Shown here one piece after another: positions 20,699-29,465 of a DNA stretch of 64,000 bases (position 1 is its first letter; each line of letters begins with the position of its first letter). The position numbers and the translations under genes were made by a program. The stretch is from assembly GCA_903901915.1 (NCBI GenBank), contig CAIUSV010000044.1, forward strand, positions 1 to 64,000. Reading direction: 5' to 3'. The notes under the pieces are model-generated. The model ran no database searches. It saw only the letters and a program-made list of their open reading frames with translations, and was not told the origin of the DNA. The stretch is from an uncultured Rhodospirillaceae bacterium. Its GTDB lineage: Bacteria; Pseudomonadota; Alphaproteobacteria; Rhodospirillales; Magnetospirillaceae.

Positions 20699-21425
20699 CG
20701 TCCCCGGAGACTACGGCGCCATCCGCCTTCGCCGTCGTGTTCAGGACATGATGGATCATGGCGCGGGTCTGGCCGTATTCCTCGGGAGCGAATTTTATGA
20801 TAAGGCAGTCGCCATCGGCCCGCTCCACGGTGCCGGTCGTCTCGATCCTCTGGCTCTCCAGCAGGGCCCCCCTGATCCTGGGAATAAGCCCGATCGCCAC
20901 GGAAGCGACGGACGGAACCAGCGTTGTCCGCAGCGTCATCGAGTCGACCGAAATGTCGACCACGTCCACCATTGCCCCACCGATATCGGCCTTGATGCCC
21001 TGGCCGGTAAGACGGGGAAACTTCCGGCGCTCCAATTCCTTGACGTGCTGGGCGACGGCCCGATCGTGACTGAACAGATCGACGACGATTTCGACCAACC
21101 GCTCTTTCAGGGCCTGGCGCATGGCGGCGATATCCGCTTCGTCGCAGACGAGGTGCCGCAACCCCTCGATGCGCGACTCCGCCTTTCTATGGGCGGCAAG
21201 ATGCTTGGCCTTGGAAGACAGATCATCCTCGGGAAACAGTTTTTCCTCGTCGGCGAAGTGAATGGTCGACAATTCCTGAAATTCCATCACCGCGGTCTGT
21301 GCCGCTTCGACATAGCCCTCATCGACGGCGAGACTCAGGCCCGAGAGCAGCTGCATCAGCTGCCTATGCTGGTCGTCGAGCCGCGTGTTGCCGACGGACA
21401 TGGACTCGTGCCAACTGAACCGCAT
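20691..21425 (-). CDS. hemerythrin-domain protein with C-terminal PilZ-like domain
   Basis: N-terminal [20 protein letters not shown]...H...FxxEE...HxxxHxxxE hemerythrin pattern; C-terminal [19 protein letters not shown] resembles PilZ RxxxR...; overlaps the kinase gene by 8 bp. Confidence 0.78.
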   Translation of the reverse strand: MRFSWHESMSVGNTRLDDQHRQLMQLLSGLSLAVDEGYVEAAQTAVMEFQELSTIHFADEEKLFPEDDLSSKAKHLAAHRKAESRIEGLRHLVCDEADIAAMRQALKERLVEIVVDLFSHDRAVAQHVKELERRKFPRLTGQGIKADIGGAMVDVVDISVDSMTLRTTLVPSVASVAIGLIPRIRGALLESQRIETTGTVERADGDCLIIKFAPEEYGQTRAMIHHVLNTTAKADGAVVSGDDV

Positions 21426-21440
21426 GGCAGGTCTCTCCTG

Positions 21441-23570
21441 TTAACGGGCCTGGCCCATTGATGGAACGGCCCCTTTTGCCTTGCGGGCAAGATGGGCGGC
21501 AAAATCGATATCGGTTTTCTGGATATGAACCAGCAGCCAGTCCTTGAGGAATTGCAGGACCTTGAGCGAAACGGTGCCGCTTCGCATCTCCAGCTGCTTC
21601 TGAAACTCCTCGACCTTGGCGATGAAGCCGGCATGCGCCTGCATATGGGCATCGAAGCCCGGATAGGTGGCCCGGTCCATCTGCGCCTGCTCGCGGGCGA
21701 AGTGCTCGCGGGTATAGGAGATCAGGTTGGCCACCACCCGCTCGATCGCCTCCGAACCCTGGCCGCCCAGCATGGCGGTGTGCAGGTCGTTCACATAGGC
21801 GATCAATCTTCGGTGATCGCCGTCGATCATCGCGTTGCCGGTGACCAGACTGTCGGACCAGGCAAAGAAGCCGCCTTCTTCCTCGACCGAAGCATCACTG
21901 ATGCTCGACAGGAACCCGTGAACATCCTCTCTCAGCTTGGTCGCCCGCGCTCCCAACGCCGTCGCCGCCACCGAAACGTCGCGGGCGGCCGTATCAACGC
22001 CCTTGGCGCCATCCAGAACCTCCGAGGCGCTGTTCGAGACCTCGGCGGTTCTTTGCGACGCCGCCTGTACGCTCCGCGAAATCTCGTCGGTGGCCGCCGA
22101 CTGTTGCTCGACGGCGGCGGCAATGGACGCCGAAATCTGGCTGACCTCCTCGATGGTGGCGGTGATCCCCCGCAATGCGCTAACGGCATTGTCGGTAGCC
22201 ACCTGCACCTCGGAGATCTGATCGGCGATGCTGCCGGTGGCCTTGGTGGTCTGCGCCGCGAGTTGCTTGACCTCGCTGGCGACCACGGCGAAGCCCTTGC
22301 CGGCTTCGCCCGCCCGGGCCGCCTCGATGGTGGCGTTCAGCGCCAACAGGTTGGTCTGGGACGCTATGTCGTTGATCAGGTTGACCACGTCGCCGATCCG
22401 CTGGACCGCCGCGGCAAGCCCCTGGACCAGGACATCGGTCCTCGCCGCCTCCTCGGTGCCCGAGTGGGACACTTGGCTGGCCAGCGATACCTGCCGGGCG
22501 ATTTCCTGAATCGACGCCGACAGTTCCTCGGCGGCGGAGGCGACGGTCTGAACATTGCCCGAGGCCATGTCCGAAGCCACCGCCATCGCGTTCGCCCGTC
22601 CCGACACCAGTTCCGCCACCTCGGCCATGGACTGCGCCGACTTCTCCAAGGTCACCACGGAATGAACCAGTTCCGTCACCGTCGCGCTGGCAATGCCGTC
22701 AAACTCGGTGGTGATCTCCTCGATACGCTCGGCCCGCTTCTCGCGCGCCGCCTTGTCCGACTGGATTTTCTCGCTGATGGTGCGGCGCTCTCGCTCGCCT
22801 GCCCGCCACACCTCGATGGCGGAAGCCATGGCCCCGATTTCGTCACTGCGGCCGACTCCCGGGATGGCGACATCGAGTTTACCCGCCGCCAGACTGCCCA
22901 TGGTTCCCGTGATGCCGCCTAACGGCAGGGTGATGGAACGGGCAACGGCGATGGCGCCGACGCAGGCAAGAACCGACCCGATGGCGGCAAAAATAAGGGC
23001 GGCGGCCTTGTACCAGCCATCGCTGGCGTCCGCCTCCTTCTCGGTCGCCTTGATCAAACGGTCGGACTTGATCACCAGCGCATCGATCGCCGAGCGATGA
23101 ATTTCGTAGGCTGCGGTCATATCGCGGAACGCCGTTTCGGCCGCCGCCCGATCACCGCGCCCAAGGGCGGGGAACAACGCTTTTTCGCTCAGATCAAAAA
23201 AGCGAATCGCCGGCCCATATGACGTGTCGAGAAGAAGTGTGCGAATATCGGCATCGACATTGGCGCTCGACCAGAACGCGTGACGATCGTCATAGTCCGA
23301 TCGAAGCCGCCGCATCTTCTCGATGTATATTTTATAATCTTCGGCAGGCGCCGTTATGGCTTTCGATGCCGTCAGGTATGATTCGATGATGTATTCCGGC
23401 GGCGGCAAAATGTCCGCCACCAGATCCTTTTCCTGGGAAATCTTGTTATAGATCGGACCATTGACCTTCAACGTATTGAGGGCCACCCACCAGCCTGCGG
23501 ACACGCAGGAGATGGCCAGGGGAAAGAGCGTGGCAAGCACAAGAAGCTTACCTTTGATTGTCAAACTCAT
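21441..23570 (-). CDS. methyl-accepting chemotaxis protein with C-terminal hemerythrin domain
   Basis: TM-sensor-TM-HAMP, [35 protein letters not shown], then [22 protein letters not shown]...HFAREQAQM...HAGF...HIQKTDIDF. Confidence 0.9.
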   Translation of the reverse strand: MSLTIKGKLLVLATLFPLAISCVSAGWWVALNTLKVNGPIYNKISQEKDLVADILPPPEYIIESYLTASKAITAPAEDYKIYIEKMRRLRSDYDDRHAFWSSANVDADIRTLLLDTSYGPAIRFFDLSEKALFPALGRGDRAAAETAFRDMTAAYEIHRSAIDALVIKSDRLIKATEKEADASDGWYKAAALIFAAIGSVLACVGAIAVARSITLPLGGITGTMGSLAAGKLDVAIPGVGRSDEIGAMASAIEVWRAGERERRTISEKIQSDKAAREKRAERIEEITTEFDGIASATVTELVHSVVTLEKSAQSMAEVAELVSGRANAMAVASDMASGNVQTVASAAEELSASIQEIARQVSLASQVSHSGTEEAARTDVLVQGLAAAVQRIGDVVNLINDIASQTNLLALNATIEAARAGEAGKGFAVVASEVKQLAAQTTKATGSIADQISEVQVATDNAVSALRGITATIEEVSQISASIAAAVEQQSAATDEISRSVQAASQRTAEVSNSASEVLDGAKGVDTAARDVSVAATALGARATKLREDVHGFLSSISDASVEEEGGFFAWSDSLVTGNAMIDGDHRRLIAYVNDLHTAMLGGQGSEAIERVVANLISYTREHFAREQAQMDRATYPGFDAHMQAHAGFIAKVEEFQKQLEMRSGTVSLKVLQFLKDWLLVHIQKTDIDFAAHLARKAKGAVPSMGQAR

Positions 23571-23775
23571 AATCAAATCTCATTGATAAGCTTCGGAGAT
23601 TTTAACCTGGACGCCGGTACGGCGGCATCCATCCGGGTATTCCCACCTGACCGGGGTGAAAGGTGCCCCCCCGCGGTTTCGATACCCGTGCCGCAAATCA
23701 AGCTGATCCACGAACCCGCGCGCGTGCCAGTCCCAAACAGGACCTCCGGAATGCCGCAAGCAATGCCGGCGCCGC

Positions 23776-24750
23776 CTAGCCAACCGGCGAAACACGATTG
23801 AGTACCAGTCTGACCAACTCGGCCTGTCGCGACACGCCGGTCTTGAGAAACACCCGTTTGAGATAGTTTCGCGCGGTACCGACGGTAATTCCGGAAACTC
23901 TCGCCGCCTCGACCAGCGACAGCCCAAGCGACAGGGAATGGGCAATATGCGCTTCGGCCGGCGTCAGACCGAAGATCGAGGCCAGATGCGTCGAACTGGG
24001 GATGTTGGCGTCGTCGGGATCGCGGAGATAGATGGCGGCGGCCCCGGCGTCGCGCAGGCCCGAAGCCGCGGCCACCACCACCGATAACGGGCTTCCCAAC
24101 AGCGGCCGCGCGACCGACATGCTGCCGCCGCTGCCCTTTTCCGCCGCCAGACGGATCAACTCGTGCAGGCTGGCGCTCTCGGGCGGAGTCGAAGTCCGAC
24201 AGATCTTGTCCGGGCCGATCATCAAGCCGTCGCCGACGGCGCAGATCTCGCGGCCGCGGCGGTTCATAAACAGAACATGCGCCCCGGCATCGACCACCAG
24301 CACGCCGACCGCCAAGGAATCCAGCGCCACCTCGCCTAGGGATGCGGCCGAAGACATGACGGCACGGGCCTTGGATTTGCACGCGGCCTCGATACCTTCA
24401 ACCAGGAAATTGATATGGCATGGCTTTGTAAAGAAACGGAATATTTCTGCGCGATTAATCGCATCAATGGCGATTTTCAGATCCGCCTCTCCGGTAAGGA
24501 TGATGTATTCGGCGTTCTGCCTTATCTTGCGCATGGCCAGAACCAGTTCGATGCCATTGATCATCGGCATCTTCATGTCCGACACGACCACGTCGTAGGC
24601 ATTCGCCTTGAACTGGACCAGGGCGTCCTGCGGCGAATTGCAAAACGTCATCTCCCAACGCGCGGCGTGATGGGAACCCAAAGCACGCCGCAGGCCGTCC
24701 AGCACGTTGGACTCGTCATCAACGAACAGAATGCGAGGTTTGTTTACCAT
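23776..24750 (-). CDS. response regulator with LuxR-type HTH
   Basis: ILFVDDESNVLDGLRRAL REC; C-terminal LTPAEAHIAHSLSLGLSLVEAARVSGITVGTARNYLKRVFLKTGVSRQAELVRLVL. Confidence 0.88.
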   Translation of the reverse strand: MVNKPRILFVDDESNVLDGLRRALGSHHAARWEMTFCNSPQDALVQFKANAYDVVVSDMKMPMINGIELVLAMRKIRQNAEYIILTGEADLKIAIDAINRAEIFRFFTKPCHINFLVEGIEAACKSKARAVMSSAASLGEVALDSLAVGVLVVDAGAHVLFMNRRGREICAVGDGLMIGPDKICRTSTPPESASLHELIRLAAEKGSGGSMSVARPLLGSPLSVVVAAASGLRDAGAAAIYLRDPDDANIPSSTHLASIFGLTPAEAHIAHSLSLGLSLVEAARVSGITVGTARNYLKRVFLKTGVSRQAELVRLVLNRVSPVG

Positions 24751-24909
24751 GCCGCCTGCTTGCCCACGTGCCGACTTTCACCGGCTGGTGCCATCCCGAA
24801 GATCTCTTCAGGGATAGGGCGGCGCCTCTCCGGATCACCGCACAGCATACCAATAGCATACTTATCCTGGACATATCGAGCGACAAGGAGTTTACGCCGA
24901 CGCATAGCC

Positions 24910-25199
24910 GGTACGCGGGTTTGGCCTGAAACCCGTACCCACCATCCGACGTGCGGCACCGCATGGATTCCACGAAACCGCAGCCTGCGCTTTCAGCTTG
25001 CCGCAGGCTTTGGGGGAGGAGCTGGCGGTCAGCTGTACGGATAACATCGACAAGCATCGGGTGGCGGTCGAGGTTCTCGGCATTCCCCAAGATCAGGTCG
25101 ACGAGGTGTTTGCCTTGGTCACGATGATCCGGGCCAAGGCCATGGGCCACGCCGCAGCCCGCTTCAACGGCAACGGGACGCATCCCCGTGGCAACACCT
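24910..25199 (+). pseudogene. possible remnant of a carboxymuconolactone decarboxylase/AhpD-like small protein
   Basis: Frame reads ...LPQALGEELAVSCTDNIDKHRVAVEVLGIPQDQVDEVFALVTMIRAKAMGHAAARF; no ATG/GTG start and the frame runs through a terminator. Confidence 0.35.
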
Positions 25200-25230
25200 G
25201 GGCGGTAGCACATCGCTACCGCCCCTTTTC
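25200..25230 (+). terminator. intrinsic terminator
   Basis: GGGCGGTAGC-ACATC-GCTACCGCCC perfect 10-bp stem followed by CTTTTCTTT. Confidence 0.8.
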
Positions 25231-25232
25231 TT

Positions 25233-25355
25233 TCATTGGCAGAAGATATTGGCGGCCAACGTCAGGTCCATGACCGGATTCCGGTACAGGGACCAGGCCG
25301 AGGCCAGCAGGGCGAGTCCCAGCGCCATCCCCACAGCGCGAACCAGCGTCGTCAC
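25233..25355 (-). CDS. 40-aa single-TM microprotein translationally coupled to MFS gene
   Basis: GTG start overlapping the MFS stop (GTGA); VTTLVRAVGMALGLALLASAWSLYRNPVMDLTLAANIFCQ*. Not in the supplied ORF track. Confidence 0.55.
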   Translation of the reverse strand: MTTLVRAVGMALGLALLASAWSLYRNPVMDLTLAANIFCQ

Positions 25356-26563
25356 GCCGCCACCTTCACCGCCTCCGCACCTGTCTCCTCCTTGATCGGC
25401 AGGTTGATCAGGGCGGCGATCAGGCTGAGGCCGATGGCCACGGCCCAGGCGCCATCATAGGAGCCCAACCGGTCATACAGCACGCCGCCCAGCCAGCCCC
25501 CGAGGAAGGCACCGAGCTGATGGGCGAGGAACACCACGCCTCCCAGCATCGACATGTTGCGGACTCCGAACAGGGTGGCGATGGTTCCGTTGGTGAGCGG
25601 CACGGTGGATAGCCAGAACAGTCCCATGGCCGCACCGAAGACATAGGCGCTGGTTTCGCTCACCGGCAGGAAGGCGAAGGCGGCGATGATCCCAGCCCGC
25701 GCCAGATAGAGCCAGGACAGCAGCATCGGCTTGCGCCACCTGCCGCCCCACAGGCCGGCAAAATAAGTGCCGGGGATATTGAGCAGGCCGATCAGGGCCA
25801 GCACCATCGAGCCGGTCCCCGCCGACAAACCCTTGTCGGAGAGAAAGGCCGGAACATGGGTGGCGATAAACACCACCTGGAAGCCGCAGACGAAGAAGCC
25901 CAGCGCCAGCAACTGGAAGCCGCGGTGGCGAAGGGCGGTGCGGATGGCCGCCGCCGCGCCCATCTCGGCGGCCTGGACAGGGGCTCCGCCACGCTCGAAC
26001 AGGGGCAGGGCCAGCGGGACGATGACCACCACCAGGATCGCCATGGCCGCCAGCGCTCCCGACCACCCGAGCAGGCCGATGCCGCCGAGAGCCCCAGGCA
26101 GCATGACGAACTGGCCGAAAGCCGCCCCACCCATGGCGATGCCCAAGGCAAGGCTGCGCTTCTCTGCCGAGGTCGATCGGGTGACGGCCCCCAGCACCAG
26201 CGGATAGGTGGTGCCGCTCAGGCCCAGCCCAACCAGAACACCCGCGCCGAGGACAAAGGCAAACTCGCCCTGGGTCAGGGCCATCACCAACATTCCGGCG
26301 ACGTAGAGGATGGTGCCCGCGATGATCATTCGGCCCGCCCCTATACGGTCGGCGAGCATGCCGGCGAAGGGCTGGGAGAGGCCCCAGATCAGGTTCTGGA
26401 GCGCGATGGCAAATCCGAACACCTCCCGCCCCCAACCACCGGCCACGGAGATTGGCTGCAGGAACAGACCGAAGGAGTGTCGGACTCCCAATGAGATCGC
26501 CAGGATGGCGGAGGCACAGACGAGCACGGTAAGTGGGCTGTGACCGGTCTTGGACTGAGGCAT
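25352..26563 (-). CDS. MFS transporter
   Basis: 12-TM pattern, GMLADRIGAGRMI and later FLGGWLGGVLYDRLGSYDGAW. Confidence 0.88.
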   Translation of the reverse strand: MPQSKTGHSPLTVLVCASAILAISLGVRHSFGLFLQPISVAGGWGREVFGFAIALQNLIWGLSQPFAGMLADRIGAGRMIIAGTILYVAGMLVMALTQGEFAFVLGAGVLVGLGLSGTTYPLVLGAVTRSTSAEKRSLALGIAMGGAAFGQFVMLPGALGGIGLLGWSGALAAMAILVVVIVPLALPLFERGGAPVQAAEMGAAAAIRTALRHRGFQLLALGFFVCGFQVVFIATHVPAFLSDKGLSAGTGSMVLALIGLLNIPGTYFAGLWGGRWRKPMLLSWLYLARAGIIAAFAFLPVSETSAYVFGAAMGLFWLSTVPLTNGTIATLFGVRNMSMLGGVVFLAHQLGAFLGGWLGGVLYDRLGSYDGAWAVAIGLSLIAALINLPIKEETGAEAVKVAA

Positions 26564-26625
26564 GGTTCTCTCCCGTCTGGAGGTAAATCGAAGGTCCGGC
26601 ATGGGAATTTCGAGCGGATCGATGC

Positions 26626-26892
26626 TCATGGCGCGCCCCCGTCGCGAAGCGTGCAGGGCACTGCGTCATGGCCGAGATCGAGCTGACAGTGATGACCCAA
26701 CCGCTCGCGCAGCGCCGCTCGCGCCCGGTGCAGCACGTTGCCCTCCGCTATTCCCAGAGCCTTTACGACCTCGGCATGACTGGCCCCGCCCATGTCGTGG
26801 AGAACCAGAACCTCGCGCCGGCGGTCGGACAGCGCCAGCACCACGAAGTGGCGCAGATCGGCCCGATAGGCGGCAAGATCGAGGTCGGTCAC
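26626..26892 (-). CDS. short sigma-70 region-4-like protein (internally shortened ECF-like)
   Basis: LSDRRREVLVLHDMGGASHAEVVKALGIAEGNVLHRARAALRERLG resembles sigma region 4; the region 2/3 body is absent. Confidence 0.55.
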   Translation of the reverse strand: MTDLDLAAYRADLRHFVVLALSDRRREVLVLHDMGGASHAEVVKALGIAEGNVLHRARAALRERLGHHCQLDLGHDAVPCTLRDGGAP

Positions 26893-26985
26893 GGTGCCTT
26901 CTCCTTTAGTCCGAAACGGACCGGACTGGCCCTGTCTCTCATTGGACGGACGAGCCGGCGGGACCGTTACCTGGGCTGCGATAAA

Positions 26986-27011
26986 TTTCTATATTTCGAG
27001 ATATATAGAAA
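26986..27011. promoter_or_regulatory. AT-rich inverted repeat TTTCTATAT-TTCGAGAT-ATATAGAAA
   Basis: 9-bp perfect arms upstream of the minus-strand sigma-like/MFS unit; contains TTTCGAGA, shared with the arsR upstream site. Confidence 0.5.
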
Positions 27012-27072
27012 TAATAGGACGCAGTTTACGTTTTAGTGCCGGGTAAACCGGGGATCAGGCCAAAACCATGCG

Positions 27073-27870
27073 CTACGGCTTGCGGGCCTGGATGATGGCC
27101 GATGTCACGTAATCTTCGACGCCGAGACCGGGGGTCCATTCGGCGATCAGCTCTCGGCTCTCGGGCTTGGGGTCGATGCGAATGTCGAAGAATCCGGCCT
27201 GTTCCAGCCATCGCGACAGGTCTGCGACTGTCGCCGCGCCACCAACACAACCGGTGAACAGATCCCTGACGGCAGCCAGTTCCGGCGGCAATGGCTTCAA
27301 CATCACCACATCCGACACCGCCACTCTGCCACCGGGTTTCAAGACCCGGAACGCCTCGGCGAACACCGCCGCCTTGTCGGGCGAGAGATTAATGACGCAG
27401 TTGGATATGATCACGTCAGCGGCATTGTCGGCGATGGGCAGATGCTCGATCTCACCCAGACGGAATTCGACATTGGAGAGGCCCAGCCGAGCGGCGTTGG
27501 CGCGCGCCTTGTTCAGCATTTCATGGGTCATATCGACCCCGATGACGCGCCCGGTCTCGCCGATCCGGCGGGCGGCAAGAAAGGCGTCGAAGCCCGCCCC
27601 GCTGCCCAGGTCAACCACCACCTCGCCCGGCCGCATCGCGGCGATGGCCTGGGGATTGCCGCAGCCGAGGCCAAGATTGGCACCGTCACCCACCGCGCTC
27701 AGATCCGCCTCGTCATAGCCCATGCGCCGGGCTAACTCGGTTGCGTCGGGACCGCCGCAGCACGGCGATTTGGCCACCGGCTTGGGGGCGCAACACGACG
27801 ACGCAGCGCCTTCGGCAATGGCGCCGTAGCGCGAGCGGACAAGATCTCGGACCTGTTCGGGGGTCATCAC
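27073..27870 (-). CDS. arsM: arsenite methyltransferase
   Basis: CCAPK...SPCCGG, LGLGCGNPQAIAAMRPGEVVVDLGSGAGFD, SNCVINLSPDK, as in ArsM. Confidence 0.92.
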   Translation of the reverse strand: MMTPEQVRDLVRSRYGAIAEGAASSCCAPKPVAKSPCCGGPDATELARRMGYDEADLSAVGDGANLGLGCGNPQAIAAMRPGEVVVDLGSGAGFDAFLAARRIGETGRVIGVDMTHEMLNKARANAARLGLSNVEFRLGEIEHLPIADNAADVIISNCVINLSPDKAAVFAEAFRVLKPGGRVAVSDVVMLKPLPPELAAVRDLFTGCVGGAATVADLSRWLEQAGFFDIRIDPKPESRELIAEWTPGLGVEDYVTSAIIQARKP

Positions 27871-27877
27871 AGCCTCC

Positions 27878-28177
27878 TCAGCTACAACAGGGATCGCGGC
27901 TACAGCAATTCTCGGTCAGATAGGCCACCACCGCCCGCATCTGGACGAACTCGGCGGAATAGATCAGCGAGCGTCCTTCGCGCCGTACCGTCACCAGCCC
28001 GGCGTTCTTGAGGTGCGACAGGTGGAACGACAAGGTGTTCGGTGGGATGGCCAATTCCTCGGCGATCTGCCCGGCAGGCAGCCCGGCAGGCCCGGCGGTC
28101 ACCAGCAGGCGAAATACCCGAAGGCGGCTTTCCTGGGCCAGCGCGGACAGCGCGGTGATGACGGCTTGCTCTTCCAT
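27878..28177 (-). CDS. ArsR family transcriptional regulator
   Basis: Winged-helix ALAQESRLRVFRLLVTAGPAGLPAGQIAEELAIPPNTLSFHLSHLKNAGLV; C-terminal ENCCSRDPCCS cysteine pairs. Confidence 0.92.
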   Translation of the reverse strand: MEEQAVITALSALAQESRLRVFRLLVTAGPAGLPAGQIAEELAIPPNTLSFHLSHLKNAGLVTVRREGRSLIYSAEFVQMRAVVAYLTENCCSRDPCCS

Positions 28178-28201
28178 GTTTCGAGAATTATCGAAATATG
28201 C
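28178..28201. promoter_or_regulatory. candidate ArsR operator
   Basis: TTTCGAGAATTATCGAAAT imperfect palindrome directly upstream of the arsR start. Confidence 0.5.
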
Positions 28202-28447
28202 GGGGCTGTCAAGATCCATGACTGAATTTTTTCGCCATCCGGGTGTGAAGCGGATCGCCTCAGAACGGTGTCCCCGACGTCGTTGCCAGCGCCGGTATTC
28301 CAGCTTCCAATGCTCGATGGTGACGGTGCCGAACGGTTCGCCGCTCAGCACCCAGACCACGTCCGGTTCCAGGTCACCTTGGCCGGGGATATGGCGCGGC
28401 ACCCGCTACCGGATACTATTTGGGTACTGAAATCGAGTCTGCGCCAA

Positions 28448-28480
28448 AACGAAAAGCCCCGGCACTATGGGCCGGGGCTT
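28448..28480 (-). terminator. intrinsic terminator downstream of tRNA-Thr
   Basis: Minus strand AAGCCCCGGC...GCCGGGGCTTTTCGTTTT. Confidence 0.85.
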
Positions 28481-28507
28481 AACTACCTGGAAATACAGGC
28501 TTAAAAA

Positions 28508-28583
28508 TGGTGCTGCCGAATGGAATCGAACCATCGACCTTACCCTTACCAAGGGTATGCTCTACCGACTGAGCTACGGCAGC
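28508..28583 (-). tRNA. tRNA-Thr (anticodon GGT), CCA encoded
   Basis: Cloverleaf GCTGCCGTAGCTCAGTCGGTAGAGCATACCCTTGGTAAGGGTAAGGTCGATGGTTCGATTCCATTCGGCAGCACCA. Confidence 0.95.
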
Positions 28584-28707
28584 AATGTCAGCGGCCGGGC
28601 GACCCGGGCCGTGAAGAGGGGCGCTTTATGCCACAGCCATTAACCTGACGCAAGCCTCTTCACCTCGGTGATTGACGGCCGGCGCGGCGGCGGGAATAGT
28701 GACGGCC

Positions 28708-28896
28708 ATGAGCCAGCAAGACCACCCCAATCTCTCGGAAAAAGGCCGGGCGGACGCCGCCGCCCGCCAGCGCAGGCAGGCCGAGGCGCTGCGCGCCAAT
28801 CTGGCCCGGCGCAAGGCCCGGGAGCGGTTACGCCACGACGACGAGAGCCGCGCTTGTCCCGATGACGGCCATGGGCTAAAGGACCCCGAGACCTAA
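28708..28896 (+). CDS. small hypothetical protein
   Basis: [42 protein letters not shown]..., 62 aa, just upstream of dcd. Confidence 0.6.
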   Translation: MSQQDHPNLSEKGRADAAARQRRQAEALRANLARRKARERLRHDDESRACPDDGHGLKDPET

Positions 28897-28909
28897 GGGA
28901 GCGCTCACC

Positions 28910-29464
28910 ATGTCCGTCATGCCCGATACCTGGATTCGTGAAAGGGCCACCACGGCCGGCATGATCGAACCGTTCACCGAGAAGCTTCAGCGCGAAGGCG
29001 TCATCTCCTACGGCCTGTCGTCCTATGGCTACGACGCCAGGGTCAGCCGCGAGTTCAAGATCTTCACCAACGTCGATTCGGCGGTGGTCGATCCCAAGGC
29101 GTTCTCGCAGGAAAGCTTCGTCGACCGCGAGACCGACGTCTGCGTCATCCCGCCCAACAGCTTTGCCTTGGCCCGCACCGTCGAATACTTCCGTATCCCC
29201 CGCGACGTGCTGGTGATCTGCCTGGGCAAATCCACCTATGCCCGCTGCGGCATCATCGTCAACGTCACCCCGCTCGAGCCCGAGTGGGAAGGGCACGTCA
29301 CCCTGGAATTCTCCAACACCACGCCGTTGCCGGCCAAGATCTACGCCAACGAGGGCGCCTGCCAGTTCATCTTCCTCAAGGGCCATTCGGTGTGCGAGAC
29401 CTCCTATGGCGACCGCTCGGGCAAGTACCAGGGCCAGAAGGGCGTCACCCTGCCCCGGTTGTGA
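28910..29464 (+). CDS. dcd: dCTP deaminase
   Basis: [10 protein letters not shown]...[64 protein letters not shown]. Confidence 0.96.
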   Translation: MSVMPDTWIRERATTAGMIEPFTEKLQREGVISYGLSSYGYDARVSREFKIFTNVDSAVVDPKAFSQESFVDRETDVCVIPPNSFALARTVEYFRIPRDVLVICLGKSTYARCGIIVNVTPLEPEWEGHVTLEFSNTTPLPAKIYANEGACQFIFLKGHSVCETSYGDRSGKYQGQKGVTLPRL

Positions 29465-29465
29465 C

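Noticed and set aside
28202-28402. N-terminal extension of the arsR ORF (MPRHIPGQGDLEPDVVW...) as part of ArsR
   Set aside because: The ArsR fold starts at 28177 and the extension covers the putative operator; could be a remnant of another gene but evidence is insufficient.
28508-28583. tRNA-Thr as an integration site for a mobile island
   Set aside because: No integrase, transposase or direct tRNA 3'-end repeat recognised nearby.
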